A DNA stretch of 64,000 nucleotides, taken from NCBI RefSeq assembly GCF_000340215.1, contig NW_006921542.1, positions 710,267 to 774,266 on the forward strand, read 5' to 3'. Within the stretch, counting starts at the first letter, position 1. The number at the start of each line of letters is the position of its first letter. The position numbers were made by a program, and so were the translations under genes. Below, piece after piece: positions 24,125 to 34,698 of the stretch. The notes under the pieces were generated by a model. The model searched no databases and was not told the origin of the DNA. It saw only the letters and a program-made list of their open reading frames with translations. This stretch comes from Pseudocercospora fijiensis CIRAD86. Lineage: Eukaryota; Ascomycota; Dothideomycetes; Mycosphaerellales; Mycosphaerellaceae.

Positions 24125-24808
24125 ATGCCCTCGTCGCCTAAACGCGCAGATAAATATCTTTAGAGGCTAAAGGGTAAGGGTAAAGCAAGCTAAGTATAGG
24201 GAGACCGTAGCGAGAACGAGATATCGGAAGAGCAAGGCTCTCCGTAGTATATACGAAGGAAGGGGGTTCCTCGGAAAACAGTACTAAAAAACAAGAAGGC
24301 TATAGGTAGATAGGAGAAGGCTAAAAAGAGTAGGCGGACAAAGACTATCGCGAAGAAAAGTTATCTTTCTATTAAAAGAAAGGGAATAAGGCAGGACTCG
24401 ACGACAAAGAAGCGGCGCTTTAAACTAGGTACTATTGCCCTTCGCTAGATCCGGCTTTTCTAAAACAAAAGAGGGACCGAGCTTTTAATCCCTAAGACTC
24501 CCTTCTAGCGACTCGTCCGAGAAATTACATTAGATTTTCGGTCTAGTATGCGATTTACGGCTAAGGCGATTAGTACTCTTTAGGAAGCTACGGAGGCATT
24601 TCTCGTAACCGAGCTTAAGCTTTTAAACCTCCTTACTATCTATACGAAGCGGGTTACTCTTTAAAATAAAGATATACAGCTTCTAGCTAAAATTCGGCGT
24701 CGGTTTATAGCGGATTAGTTGGAAATTGTATTTAGTCGTTAGATTAACCTAGGAGGAGGCCTATTTTCGCATCGTTTTACCGGCTACAGGTGCCGGCTAT
24801 ATTTCTGA
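24125..24808 (+). pseudogene. Divergent histone H3-like gene H3-a
   Basis: ATG 24125 to TGA 24806 in one frame (227 codons), broken only by TAG, TAA and one in-frame TAA that replace Gln or Trp. The first ~120 residues are a long basic tail without the canonical H3 sequence. The histone fold follows: LGTIALR (H3: PGTVALR), a TELLIPKTPF block (H3: TELLIRKLPF), RLVREIT-x-DF (H3: RLVREIAQDF), MRFTAKAI, EATEAFLV (H3: EASEAYLV), NLLTIYTKRVTL (H3: NLCAIHAKRVTI) and NKDIQL (H3: PKDIQL). Stops fall exactly on conserved Gln positions, for example after PF and before EATEAF. Two extra residues lie between the alpha-N helix and TELLI. NLL is shared with CENP-A, but the CENP-A loop-1 insertion is absent. 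A C-terminal extension may splice onward. It lies 400 bp after the transposase. Confidence 0.85.
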
Positions 24809-24829
24809 TTTTATCTCCGCGCCGTCCCT

Positions 24830-25420
24830 AAATATAAGGTACGAAGTAGAAACCTAGCGCTCTATATTTACCCGGCTATTACAGAGACGAGCTATATTTA
24901 GATTAGTTTCTTCGTATATCGCGACCTAGCGGGTAGTAAGCGAAAGAGCGATAGAACGTTTATAATACGTCTCTATTTAGACCTAAAATACAAAGGTCCT
25001 AAGGAGCCCTAGCATCCTAACTATAAGGAGATTCTTTAGCATTAGTACTTTGATCCTCTATACTACGAGGCAGATAGCAAGCCTACGAGAGAGAAACTTC
25101 AACGAGAAATTCTCTATAATACGTAGCGCTATTGCATAGCTACAGATGCGCACTAAGTCCGGCAACTCGAAGAAGAATTAAGACAGCGTATTAGCGACCG
25201 AGGAGGAGATCGATAGTATACTAGTAGAGTCGAGGTCTTACAAGCGAAGCATAAGATAATATAGGCTCTTAGTCGTATAGAGTAACGTACTATATAAATA
25301 ACTAGGCGTGCTACTCTTATTCACTTACGACCTATATCCTAGGATGCTCTTCTCGTACTTTTTATACTCTTTTCTAATACCTTACCTATAAGCGCTCCGC
25401 GATAACCGAGTGAATATAAG
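24830..25420 (+). pseudogene. Unrecognised ORF of hAT element
   Basis: A frame containing FFVYRDLAGSKRKSDRTFII, LDLKYKGPKEP and FDPLYYEADSKPTREKL, broken by TAG and TAA only. It may be an independent cargo gene or a late exon of H3-a, whose end overlaps a possible intron. Its last third runs into the first unit of a 361-bp tandem duplication, so the duplication probably altered its original C-terminus. The charged tail (EEELRQRISDRGG region) is predicted helical. I recognise no family. Confidence 0.4.
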
Positions 25421-25830
25421 CTATCGGGTTTCCGCTCGGTACCTTAGCCTTCGAGATACGGCGGAGTTGATTCTCTATAATACGTAGCGCTATTGTATAG
25501 CTATAGATACGCACTAAGTCCGGCAACTTAAAGAAGAATTGAGACAGCGTATTAGCGACCGAGGAGGAGATCGATAGTATACTAGTAGAGTCGAGGTCTT
25601 ATAAGCGAAGTATAAGATAATATAGGCTCTTAGTCGTATAGAGTAACGTACTATATAAATAACTAGGCGTACTACTCTTATTTACTTACGACCTATATCC
25701 TAGGATACTCTTCTCGTACTTTTTATACTCTTTTCTAATACCTCACCTATAAGCGCTCCGCGACAACCGAGTAAATATAAGCTATAGGGTTTCCGCTCGG
25801 TACCTTAGCCTCCGAGATAGGGCGGAGTTG
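25109..25830. repeat. Two-unit 361-bp tandem duplication (copy B)
   Basis: Units 25109-25469 and 25470-25830, both starting ATTCTCTATAATACG and ending in GGCGGAGTTG. Identical architecture in copy A (3853-4566), so it was fixed in the family before A and B diverged. Confidence 0.9.
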
Positions 25831-26358
25831 AATTTAGAGCGATAGTCGGCACCCGTAGCCGGCATATAGAGACGGTAGTAGGCCTTTTTCTGCTAAATAA
25901 CTAGCTTGTTTAGTATAGCCTACCTAATATTTCTTATATTTACTAGCAATAGGCCTAGGTTACTTATAAGATTACTATAGCTAGTAAAGGCATTACTAAA
26001 GAATATCTATACTATAGTAGGATACTATTATCACGCCGGCTATTTATTAAAAGGAGGCTTTCGCCTATTACTATACCGGCTATATATGCCGGCTATATTT
26101 CAAAGTCTGCCGTACCTGCCTTTTTTAGCCGTGCCTACCTTCTTTCCTTACTCTAACGTTACTATAATATAGGCTTGCGCGAAGCTTACTCTATTGCCTA
26201 GCGACACCGCGACACTACCTCTCTCGCTATATTCAACCTTCGCATCGATACCTATACCTCTACGCTCTATATCTACTACCTCCGTAATACCCTCGCTCCG
26301 CGCGCGCCTTCGTATACCTTCGTAACGCACTTTTTTCCTTAATTCGACGACTTTTACA
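25831..26358. promoter_or_regulatory. Intergenic region upstream of H3-b
   Basis: No gene seen on the plus strand. It holds four scattered CCGGCTA or CCGGCA motifs (25856-25883, 26033-26097) and AT-rich sequence, and must contain any promoter of H3-b. An open minus-strand frame near its right end is a shadow of the H3-b tail exon. Confidence 0.45.
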
Positions 26359-27172
26359 ATAGCGAATCCACTTAACCAAGTTACGACGCCTCGTAAGAAG
26401 GGACCTGCTACTTCTACGGGTCGTAACAAGATCGGAAATAAAGGAACGAGTATAGTATATTAACGTAAGATAGCTGCTGCTACTACCGCTAGCTCCGGTG
26501 CTAGAAAGGGCGTCGCGAGCAAGGCTCCGCGTAAGACAACGGCGGGTAAGGCTCTACGCAAGACGACAACTAGCGCTTCTGCTACTAGTAGCAATCGTGC
26601 GAAGCGTCGATAGCGCCTAGGAAGTAAGTCCTATTTATAGCCGGCAGCGTAGCCGGTAGCGTAGCCGGCAGCGTAGCCGGCATTCTTACTATCTTTTTAC
26701 TAATCCTTCTTTAGCCGTAGCCCTCCGTAAGATTCGGCAGTATTAGAAGAGTTCTAAGCTCCTAATCCGCAAAACTCCTTTCTAACGACTTGTTCGCAAA
26801 ATTGCCTAGGATTATAGAATAGACCTTCGCTTCTAAGCCTCCGCGATAGGCGCCCTTTAAGAGGCTATAGAAGCCTACCTAATTCGTATCTTCGAATGTA
26901 TATTTCTCTTCTACCTCTTTTCGGACTATACTAATACTATTTTAGCGGTCAACCTTATAGCTATCTACGCGAAGCGTATAACGATTATAGACAAGGATTT
27001 CAAAGCACTCGATTAGATCCTAAAAGGCTAGAATGTCTACATTCGAGATAGTGCTAGATAGGATAGATATACTAGTAGGAAGGATGTTCGTAGTATCGTC
27101 TGCAAGCTTTTCTATATACGAAATAAGCCGCTATTATACGGCGCTGTATACCGCGCTCTAAATACTCTCTAA
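26359..27172 (+). pseudogene. Histone H3-like gene H3-b (canonical-type fold and tail)
   Basis: Three exons: 26359-26623, 26715-26897 and 26946-27172. The start is ATA GCG in a good start context (TTTACA before it), read as RIP-altered ATG. Exon 1 gives a basic tail with SKAPRKTTAGKALRK, close to the H3 K9-K18 stretch RKSTGGKAPRK. Intron 1 (26624-26714, GTAAGT...CTAATCC...TTTAG) rejoins G|TVALR exactly, the H3 PGTVALR block. Exon 2 continues with LLIRKTPF, RLVRKIA, DYRIDLRF, ASAIGAL, EAIEAYLI, ungapped against H3, with stops at the conserved Gln codons. Intron 2 (26898-26945) rejoins FES|VNLIAIYAKRITI (H3: FEDTNLCAIHAKRVTI). The C-terminal ~70 residues are not H3-like. SAIGALQEA is typical of fungal H3, suggesting capture of a host gene. 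Confidence 0.9.
26634..26682. repeat. CCGGCTA array in intron 1 of H3-b
   Basis: Four units of GTAGCCGGCAGC type (reverse complement of GCCGGCTACGCT) between the donor at 26624 and acceptor at 26714. Confidence 0.85.
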
Positions 27173-27256
27173 GTATATATATATAGTATAGTATGCTTTA
27201 TTAGCCGTACGGAATGGAAGTCTCCCAAAATCCCGTTAGTACTAAGGAGTAAAAAG

Positions 27257-27305
27257 GCCGGCTACGCTACCGGCTACGCTGCCGGCTACGCTGCTAGCTA
27301 CGCTA
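27257..27305. repeat. CCGGCTA array downstream of H3-b
   Basis: Four 12-bp GCCGGCTACGCT units and two degenerate ones between the convergent H3-b gene and the small minus-strand ORF. Confidence 0.85.
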
Positions 27306-27355
27306 CTAGGTTTTTTAAAGAACTAAAAGAAGATAGACATTCCGGTTGATTTGTA

Positions 27356-27895
27356 TTAGTTTAGATTTTTATAAAAAGAAAACAGGGAAAAATAAGGAAG
27401 GTTGAAGAGCCTAATAGTTATAGTTATAGGCACTATCCCTGTTTTCTAGAGCATATTATACACCTGCCTTCGCAACTCTACCTAATACTCCCTCTAAATA
27501 TCCTTATACTCTACCTACTAGAAATTCAACTAGGTACCTAGACCTATAGCTGCCTCTATATCTTTTACTATCTTCTATAGGTTGAAGGCCTCTTCTATAG
27601 CAGCCTCTACCTCCTTATATAATACGAAGTTACTACCTGCCCCACCCTTTATATCTCCTAAATGACTAAGAGTTCTAAGGAACGAACTAGCATTCGGCCT
27701 TAGTATAGCGAGTGACTAGTAGAACGTTCTATAGAGCTGCCTTATAGCTCTTTTATATACTATACCGATACCGAGGGAGGAGCTATCCTAGTACTTAATA
27801 TTGTCGAATAGTTCGGTAGGAAAGTGTATAAACTTCTTAAGAAGGAGGACTTCTAGGGAAATCGATGAGTTCTACCTAGATCTAGATAAAGACAT
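27356..27895 (-). pseudogene. Antisense small ORF of hAT copy B
   Basis: ATG at 27893-27895 to TAA at 27356-27358, 179 codons, with several TAG codons as the only interruptions. The inferred protein is Gln-, Glu- and Leu-rich and helical; readable pieces include FIHFPTELFDNIKY, GAGSNFVLYKEVEAAIEE and LQKIVKDIEAAIGLG. No domain recognised. It is the only gene of the element read toward its interior from the right end and is convergent with H3-b. Copy A has a frameshifted version (1816-2353). Confidence 0.6.
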
Positions 27896-28325
27896 TCTAC
27901 TAAGCAGTTAGGGAATTGAACCGTAAACGAAAGGATGAAATTCATACCTAAGGAGTGCAGTTTCCGAACTAAACTATAATGCCTTATATGTATGTATATG
28001 CTTTTAATTGGTTAGTGCCCTTAGCTAATTATCTATAGATTTGAGGTTATATAAGTACCTTTATACAACTACGTAGCCTAAGTAGGATTCGAAAATTCTA
28101 TAAGTACTAAGGACTAAAAATGCCGGCTACGCTGCCGGCTACACTGCTAAGTCTTACAAAGGGCTTACTTGAAGCTACGTATACATTCGTACACTTCTTA
28201 AAAACCGATAAATTATATAGTTCGAACTAGCTACTTATATAGTTGCTTAGCAAACCAACCCAAACTAAACTAGAGTTTCGGCTTAGCAAACCAAACTAAA
28301 CCAACCCGAACCACTACGGGGTCTA

Positions 28326-28333
28326 CGTATATC
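28326..28333. repeat. Target site duplication of copy B (right)
   Basis: CGTATATC, identical to 18312-18319. Confidence 0.92.
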
Positions 28334-28900
28334 TAGAGAGCCTAACTCCGCTACGAATACGATTAAGGCTATAAAAGACCTACCGCTACTATAGTACCTT
28401 AGGTAAGAGGAAAGCGAGCTTTTTAGACTGCTTGCCGCGCTCTATAGATTAGTACGACTAAGCGGCGATAAGGGCCTACGTAAGGCGCTCGGAAAGCTTA
28501 CCGTAGAGACTTTTAATAGTCTATATCCTACTAATAAGAAAAAGGGCCTCCGCTTTCTAGAACTGCGCCCTCTATAGTAAGGAGAACCTAATAACGAGCA
28601 TCCTAGAGACCCCGTAGTTAGCGAATAGTAGTGCTTCTTATACTCTCGCGCGTTAACGACCTAGCTAGAGGAAATAGGATATTAAGTATTAGCGGGCAAG
28701 GAAGAATTAGGATAGCGAGACGAAAGATAGGGGCGTATAGCCTAAAATCTCTTTATTATACATATAGATACTAAGTCTACCGTCCGCGTAGTCGCGGAGA
28801 TTTCGGGACTAGGGGATTCTATTACGAAGGTAGGTATAGGCATAGGCTAGGTAGGAGGCCCTAGCCTCCTATAGTATATACTTCTCTAAGCCTAGATAGA
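28334..28900 (+). pseudogene. Very long unrecognised ORF, 3' part
   Basis: Continues the frame of 14010-18319 after hAT B and one TSD are removed. Readable stretches include NSATNTIKAIKDLPLL, LFRLLAALYRLVRLSGDKG, RKALGKLTVETFNSLY and VRVVAEISGLGDSITKVGIG. Stops remain TAG or TAA at plausible Gln codons. Its true end is unclear; the same frame can be followed with more stops toward 29500. No family recognised. Confidence 0.55.
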
Positions 28901-30639
28901 CTTAGAATAATTATCTACTTTATAATATACGATATATAATAGCGAGGCTATATTAATACCTATATCCGATCGACCTTAATAAACTAAGTACTAATTGTAA
29001 TAACCGATACTCTAAAAAGGATAGTATACGCTAAGAGGATACTCGATAACTAAATCTTCGAGTACTACGACTAGAAACTAGTAAGACCCTCTCTAAAATA
29101 GTATAGTTACTAGATAATAGCTAACGGTCGATATATACTACGCGCTACCCTAGTAAGCTTATATACAAATATCTAGCGGATATACTACTCCGGCAGGATC
29201 GGCGAGGCTAGAAGACATATATTCAATAGTACTACTATAAAGTTACCTCTTTTATAATATTGTCTACCGCTACGGTACTTAGTAGAATACTAACCGGATA
29301 GTCGATAGAGTCGTATTTAACTAAAGTTAGAGGTAAAGCGATCTAGCTAGCCTTAGATTACAAGTTAATATACTAGCCGTTCTTAGACCGGATAACTGCG
29401 TAGAATACGGCGGATTAAGCTACTCGTAACCTTCGGTTATCGAAAGCGTAGAAGATATACGTACGGTATATAGGTAGAGTATAGGATACCCCTAAATTAT
29501 TAATAAATAACTTCGAGAGCGTACGTAACGATATCGATATACTTATAGTAATCGTACGTCGTTTCGGATTCTAACGATAAAGGCGGATTAATCGAGCGCT
29601 ATAGTAAGAGTAGTCTACGAGCGCCGTATTCCTCTTATCTACTAATATAATCGATAGGTTCTAAAGCGTCTACCGGGCAACAATTATGTAAATAACTTAA
29701 AGCCGGCGACAATACGATAGATAAGTTAGCGAAGGCGGAGGCCCTACCTAAGAAAAACGATATTAGACTACCTATACTATAGAGCAGTTTCTAAGCGATA
29801 GATTAGGAGCCGACGGAGGCTACTAATCCGTTTGCTTCGGTACGGGGAGGCAACGGTACAAGTATAACCGAGATAATAGAATATAATAGAACCGAAGACA
29901 ATTAATATAAAAGGTATAGATATACCGCGGTAATAACAATAGGGAAAGGATTGCGCGCTAATTACTATACGAATAGCAGGTATTCTAACTAGTCTTATAT
30001 AATAGATAAGACTTTATTCGCGGCGGTAAGTAATCGCGTTAGGGATATATTAGGGCTAGAAGAGGGGGAGTAGATATAGTAGGTAGATATATCATATAGA
30101 GGCGGACGGCGGCAAAGTTAGGGAGATAGTATTTAACGAGGAGACGTAGGATCGAAGAATTAGGACATATATAGTAAAAGAGAAGAAGAAGTCGAAAGGA
30201 AACAAACGAAAGAAGGTAGAGGTATATCGCTTTAATATAGCCGTAGAGGACGAATAGAATACATTCTTATTAACCGTAATAAATAGATGCCCTATATAAT
30301 ATAACGAAATCTATTAATACTATATAAGTCGGTCGCTAAGTCGGTACTAACTTAGTATATATAGTAGACGTATATAAATGCCGGTAGTTACCCGAGTATA
30401 CGTATAAACGTTAGATATTAGTAGAAGCAACAATCGTATAATATATAGATCCGATAGAAAATGTAATTTAAAAGGTAGTACTAGTACCTACGACGACTCG
30501 AGCCCGACTCGATATACGAGTCGGATAGCAAAGAATAAAATTCTAACTACGATTAGATTTACTAGAATTTCTAGATCGCAACGATCCTATTAGACAAGAT
30601 CTTTAACGTACGATCCTAAGGATCCTAAGCGATCCTATC
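28901..30639 (+). other. Degraded region, possible Gypsy gag
   Basis: RIP-mutated sequence before a Gypsy pol. Long stop-poor stretches occur in more than one frame, and a Lys/Arg/Glu-rich segment (30170-30230) is visible, but I found no CCHC knuckle or protease motif and no LTR. It may combine the end of the long ORF with gag and protease of the next element. Confidence 0.35.
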
Positions 30640-33600
30640 GATAGGATCGTCGCGATTAGTAAAAAAGTTTCCGTAACGTAGTATATCGAAATAAGAACTC
30701 TTAGTCTTACGAAAGTCGCTTAACGAGCTCTTAAAGAAGGGTTTTATAAGACCTACGAACTCCGAAGCGGCGGCGCCTATACTATTCGTTAAGAAACCTA
30801 GAGGAGGACTACGGTTCTACTACGACTATAGGGCGCTTAACGCCCTTACGAAGTAAGACCGATACCCTCTCCTACTAATCCCGGATACTATAAGGAACCT
30901 AACGGAGGCCCGATAGTTAACTAAGGTTAACGTAGTCTTAGCCTTTTATAAGATAAGAATAGCAAAAGGATACGAGTATAAAACGGCCTTCTATACTAGG
31001 CTAGACTCGTTCGAGTAGCTAGTATACCCGTTCGGTTTATCCGGAGCCCCGGCTACGTTTTAACGGTATATTAACACTCTCCTACGGGAGTATCTAAACG
31101 ATTTCGCGTTAGTATATATAGACGACGTAGTTATCTACTCGAGCGAGACGAGGGAAGACTATTTCCGTAAGGTAAGGACCGTTCTTAAGAAGCTTTAGGA
31201 CGGAGGCCTTTACCTTAATATAAAAAAGAGCGAATTCGCCTAGAAAAAGATTAAGTACCTAGGATTTATCGTCTACGCCGATAGAGGAGGAGTATTAGCA
31301 GATCCCGAAAAGGTAGAAGCCGTATAGAAATAGGTAGCACTTAAGACCTAGAAAGAAGTTCGTCGTTTTTTAGGATTTACGAACTATTACCGTATATTCG
31401 TACTAAACTATTCTAGGATCTCCGCACTATTAACCGCGCTAACTAGTAAGGGAACCCTATTCTTCTAGGAAGAAGAGTAGGATAAAGCGTTCGAGACGCT
31501 AAAGGATAAATTCTACCGTACCCCGGTCCTTACCTAGTAGGATCCGTCCCTTCCTACCTTCCTTAAAATAGATTATAGTAGGTTCGCGATTAGAGGCGCT
31601 ATTATCTAAGAAAAGGTAGGGATCCGTCGACCGGTAGGCTTCTTTTCGAAGAAACTAAACAAAGCGGAGATTAACTACGATATCTACGATAAGGAAATGC
31701 TCGCGGTCGTATCTAGTATTAAGTTTTAGGACTCCGAGCTAAAATTATATAGCCCCTTTACGATTTAGACGGACTATAAGAACCTAGAATACTTTATAGT
31801 AAAGCGCTAGCTATCCGAGAGACAGATCCGATAGTAGGAAGAACTAGCTAAGTACTAGTTTACCCTAGTCTACCGGCCGGGAATCGAGGCTATCCTACCG
31901 AATACCTTATCGAGGAGAGAATAGGATACGTTAGGCTAAGACGATAAGCTTTCGAGGTTCCGGAGATTTCTAGAGCCGGACCTCTCCCTAAACTAGCTAG
32001 AAAACGTTTAAATCTCTAGTGCTACGATCCGTAGCTTCCTACGTATAACTAAGGTAGGCCCGTTATTCTTATTCGTAAACGAGACGGAACCCGCGCAATC
32101 CCCGCCGGAAGGCGCTAACCTATTCTAGGACCTAGAAATAAACGATATATAGAAAAGCATTATCGAGAAGGATACGGTATACTAGACGGTATTACGGAAA
32201 GTCCGTAAGGGATATAGGACATTATAACCGGAAATTAAAGCGAAAATTTAGATCGGGAATTATACGATAGACCCTAAGGGGTTCCTACGCTACTACGGCA
32301 AGCTCTAGGTTCTAGGAGCTCTACCTACGACGGAAGCCGAATATAAAGATATAGGGACCGAAGAACTATAATAGGATATACTACGTACGAAGATTATCTA
32401 ATCGATCTACGACTTACTACTCTACGGTTACCTTAGCCGGGATTCTACCGCTTCTATACTAGGTCGCGACTTCTACTAGCCGCTATAGTCGAAGTAGGTA
32501 CGACAATTCCTATAGAATTGCAACTATTATAGACGTAATAAAGTATAGAGAGAGTATAAATATAGCCTCCTAAAACTACTACCGGTACCTAACCGTTTCT
32601 TCTAGGAAATCTCGATAGACTTTATAACTAACCTACCGGAGTTAGACGGGAATCGATATCTTTAGGTAATTAAAGACCGCCTTAGTAAATAGATTGCCCT
32701 TATCGGTACTCCCTTTATAAAAGCGGAGGAATACGTAGTTTTGTTTCTAAAATACTAGGTTAGATATTACGGACTGCCTCGTACTATTACTAGCGATAGA
32801 GGTACGAATTAGATAAGCACTTTCTAGAGGGAGATATACCGACTACTTAGCGTAAAGCAGAGGTTAAGCTCCGCTTACTACCTACAAACCGACGGAGGTC
32901 CGGAACGCGTAAACTAAGACATTTAAGCGTACCTACGGAACTATATTAACTAAATATAGTCCGACTAGAACTAATAGCTTCCTACGGCGGAATTTACGTT
33001 TAACGGGAGATACTAAGCGGGGTTAGGAATAACCTCTTTCTTCGCGACCTATAGTTACGAATCTACCTCCCCTATTACGCTAGAAGAGGACCTAGCTATC
33101 GATAGACGGCTAACCGCGGCGAAACGAGCGGAGGAATTCGTAGATAAGATTAAGAAGATCTTAGACCTATACTAAGTATAAATAGCGGAAGTAGTATAGA
33201 AATAAGAGGAAAGCGCGAATAAGACTAGGGCGCTAGCGGTAGTATACTATATCGGAGATAAGGTCTAGCTCGACCTAAGGAATTACTAAACTAATAGACT
33301 AAAGAAGAGCCTCGACTCGAGATATACTAAGTATATAGTCGAAGAGATATTATCGCCTATCTTAGTATAACTCTTAGGGATACCTAGTAATATTTACCCG
33401 GTATTCTATACCGACCTTCTAAGACTTGCGAGTAGGGACCCCCTACTAGGATAGGTAATCGACGACGAATAGCCGGACCCTATTTTATTCGAGATATATA
33501 AAGAATAGTAGGTCGAAGAAATCCTATATACCTAGAAAAGCAAGCGGGGCTAGGGACGAGAAGCGCTCGTAAAATAGAGTAGGTACTATAAACCTACGTA

Positions 33601-33722
33601 GGAACCCCTAGACTATATCGCAGATACCTTAGTACTTAACGACTTCGAAGCGAAATACGGACAAATCGAGGAGAACGATAGACCTCTAAGAGACTAGGAG
33701 AAGAGAGGGAGACGGAGGAAAT
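30640..33722 (+). pseudogene. Ty3/Gypsy pol: RT, RNase H, integrase, chromodomain
   Basis: A single pol frame with RIP stops. [45 protein letters not shown] (catalytic YIDD) and KKIKYLGFIV. RNase H: LKIDYSRFAI, a [20 protein letters not shown] block and YRPGIEAILPNTLSRR. Integrase: SIDFITNLPEL and ITSDRGTN-x-IST with catalytic Asp; YYLQTDGGPERVN. A chromodomain follows near the end (VEEILYT, GREALVK-x-SRYYKPT-x-EPLDYI, Trp codons now TAG). Chromodomain Gypsy elements (chromoviruses) often target heterochromatin. No LTR pair was found, so the element is truncated or its LTRs are beyond recognition. Confidence 0.88.
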
Positions 33723-34662
33723 AATATAGTAACCTAGAGTTTTTCCGCGGAGTAACAATTATTAATTTATAGATTTTAGGGATTTTTACTAACTTTCGGG
33801 ATTTTTACTAACTTATTAGTTTTGTTTACGAAATATTTAGGGTTTACTAGAAACACTAGAGAAGGGAAACATAATTTAGGATAGAGAAAAGTTTTATTTA
33901 GGTATTTATAAGTAAGTATCGGGGCTCCGCCCGAAATTAGGAGGTCCCCTTAGGACTAGAAAAAAAAATATAATAATACCTCCGAAACTACCTAGAGCCT
34001 ACTAGAAAACCTACGGAAACCCTTATTAACCTAGCTAATCCGGCGGACCGATACGATTAGTACCGAGACGGAGAGTAGTAGAAATACCTCTAAAAAAGAA
34101 GATAAGCGAGAGAAAATCTAAGGATAGAGATAAACTTACGTCTAAGTCTATTATACTACGATATTAGTAATAGTATTCGTTACCTCCGAGGCGATAGCGC
34201 TAAAAGAAATAGTTAGCGAGGGTTTTATCGTAGGAAACGGGAAATCTTACCTAGATAATAATCCCTACGGCTAGAGAGACTTAAGAGCTTTCTATACCTT
34301 AAGAACCTTAAGAAGCTCGGAGTGCTTCTCGGCGACGGTACTATAGGTCGCGCGGGTATAGCTAGCGTAGGCTACGTAGGCTATTTAAGGACTAAATAGT
34401 TAGCGAGGGTTTTAGTACGAGAATCGTAAAAACTTATAGTAGAGCGTAAGCAATTCTCTTACGAGCGTAATTAGCGTAAGCCCTCGAGCTAGCGGGCTAG
34501 AGAAAAGTTAGCGGACCCTGCGATAAATAGGGCAGGAACCTTACAGATTAATCGACGTAGTCCTCGCCGGAGTTATAGTAACTAATATAGTAGATTCGAC
34601 GAGCTATCTAGGATAAGTTAATTTTACGAAGGAAATCGCGGAGAATAGGGAGGGACTTGCTA

Positions 34663-34698
<36 letters not shown>

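Larger units (their letters stand above)
18320..28325 (+). mobile_element. hAT-type transposon copy B (10.0 kb, cargo-bearing)
   Basis: Complete element with TAGACCCCGTAGTAGTTCGG-type ends and perfect 8-bp TSDs. Gene order: basic cargo gene (+), transposase (+), divergent histone H3-like gene (+), unrecognised ORF with tandem duplication (+), canonical-like histone H3 gene (+), small ORF (-). It is inverted relative to copy A and less RIP-damaged, so it is the better copy for reconstructing gene structure. It is large for a hAT element; the excess is cargo. Introns and intergenic gaps carry CCGGCTA arrays. Superfamily call rests on the DNASNN, RDVKTRFDST-like and VARDVLAIPS-like blocks of the transposase. 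Confidence 0.93.

Noticed and set aside
24830..25420. A tyrosine recombinase of the kind carried by giant fungal transposons
   Set aside because: The reading has a vaguely similar LDLKYKGPKE stretch but no R-x-x-R...Y catalytic pattern, and the element has hAT ends and transposase.
26148..26429. Open minus-strand frame of 93 codons overlapping H3-b
   Set aside because: It is the reverse shadow of the basic tail exon of H3-b; in copy A the matching region has no conserved start and the plus-strand histone reading is far better supported.
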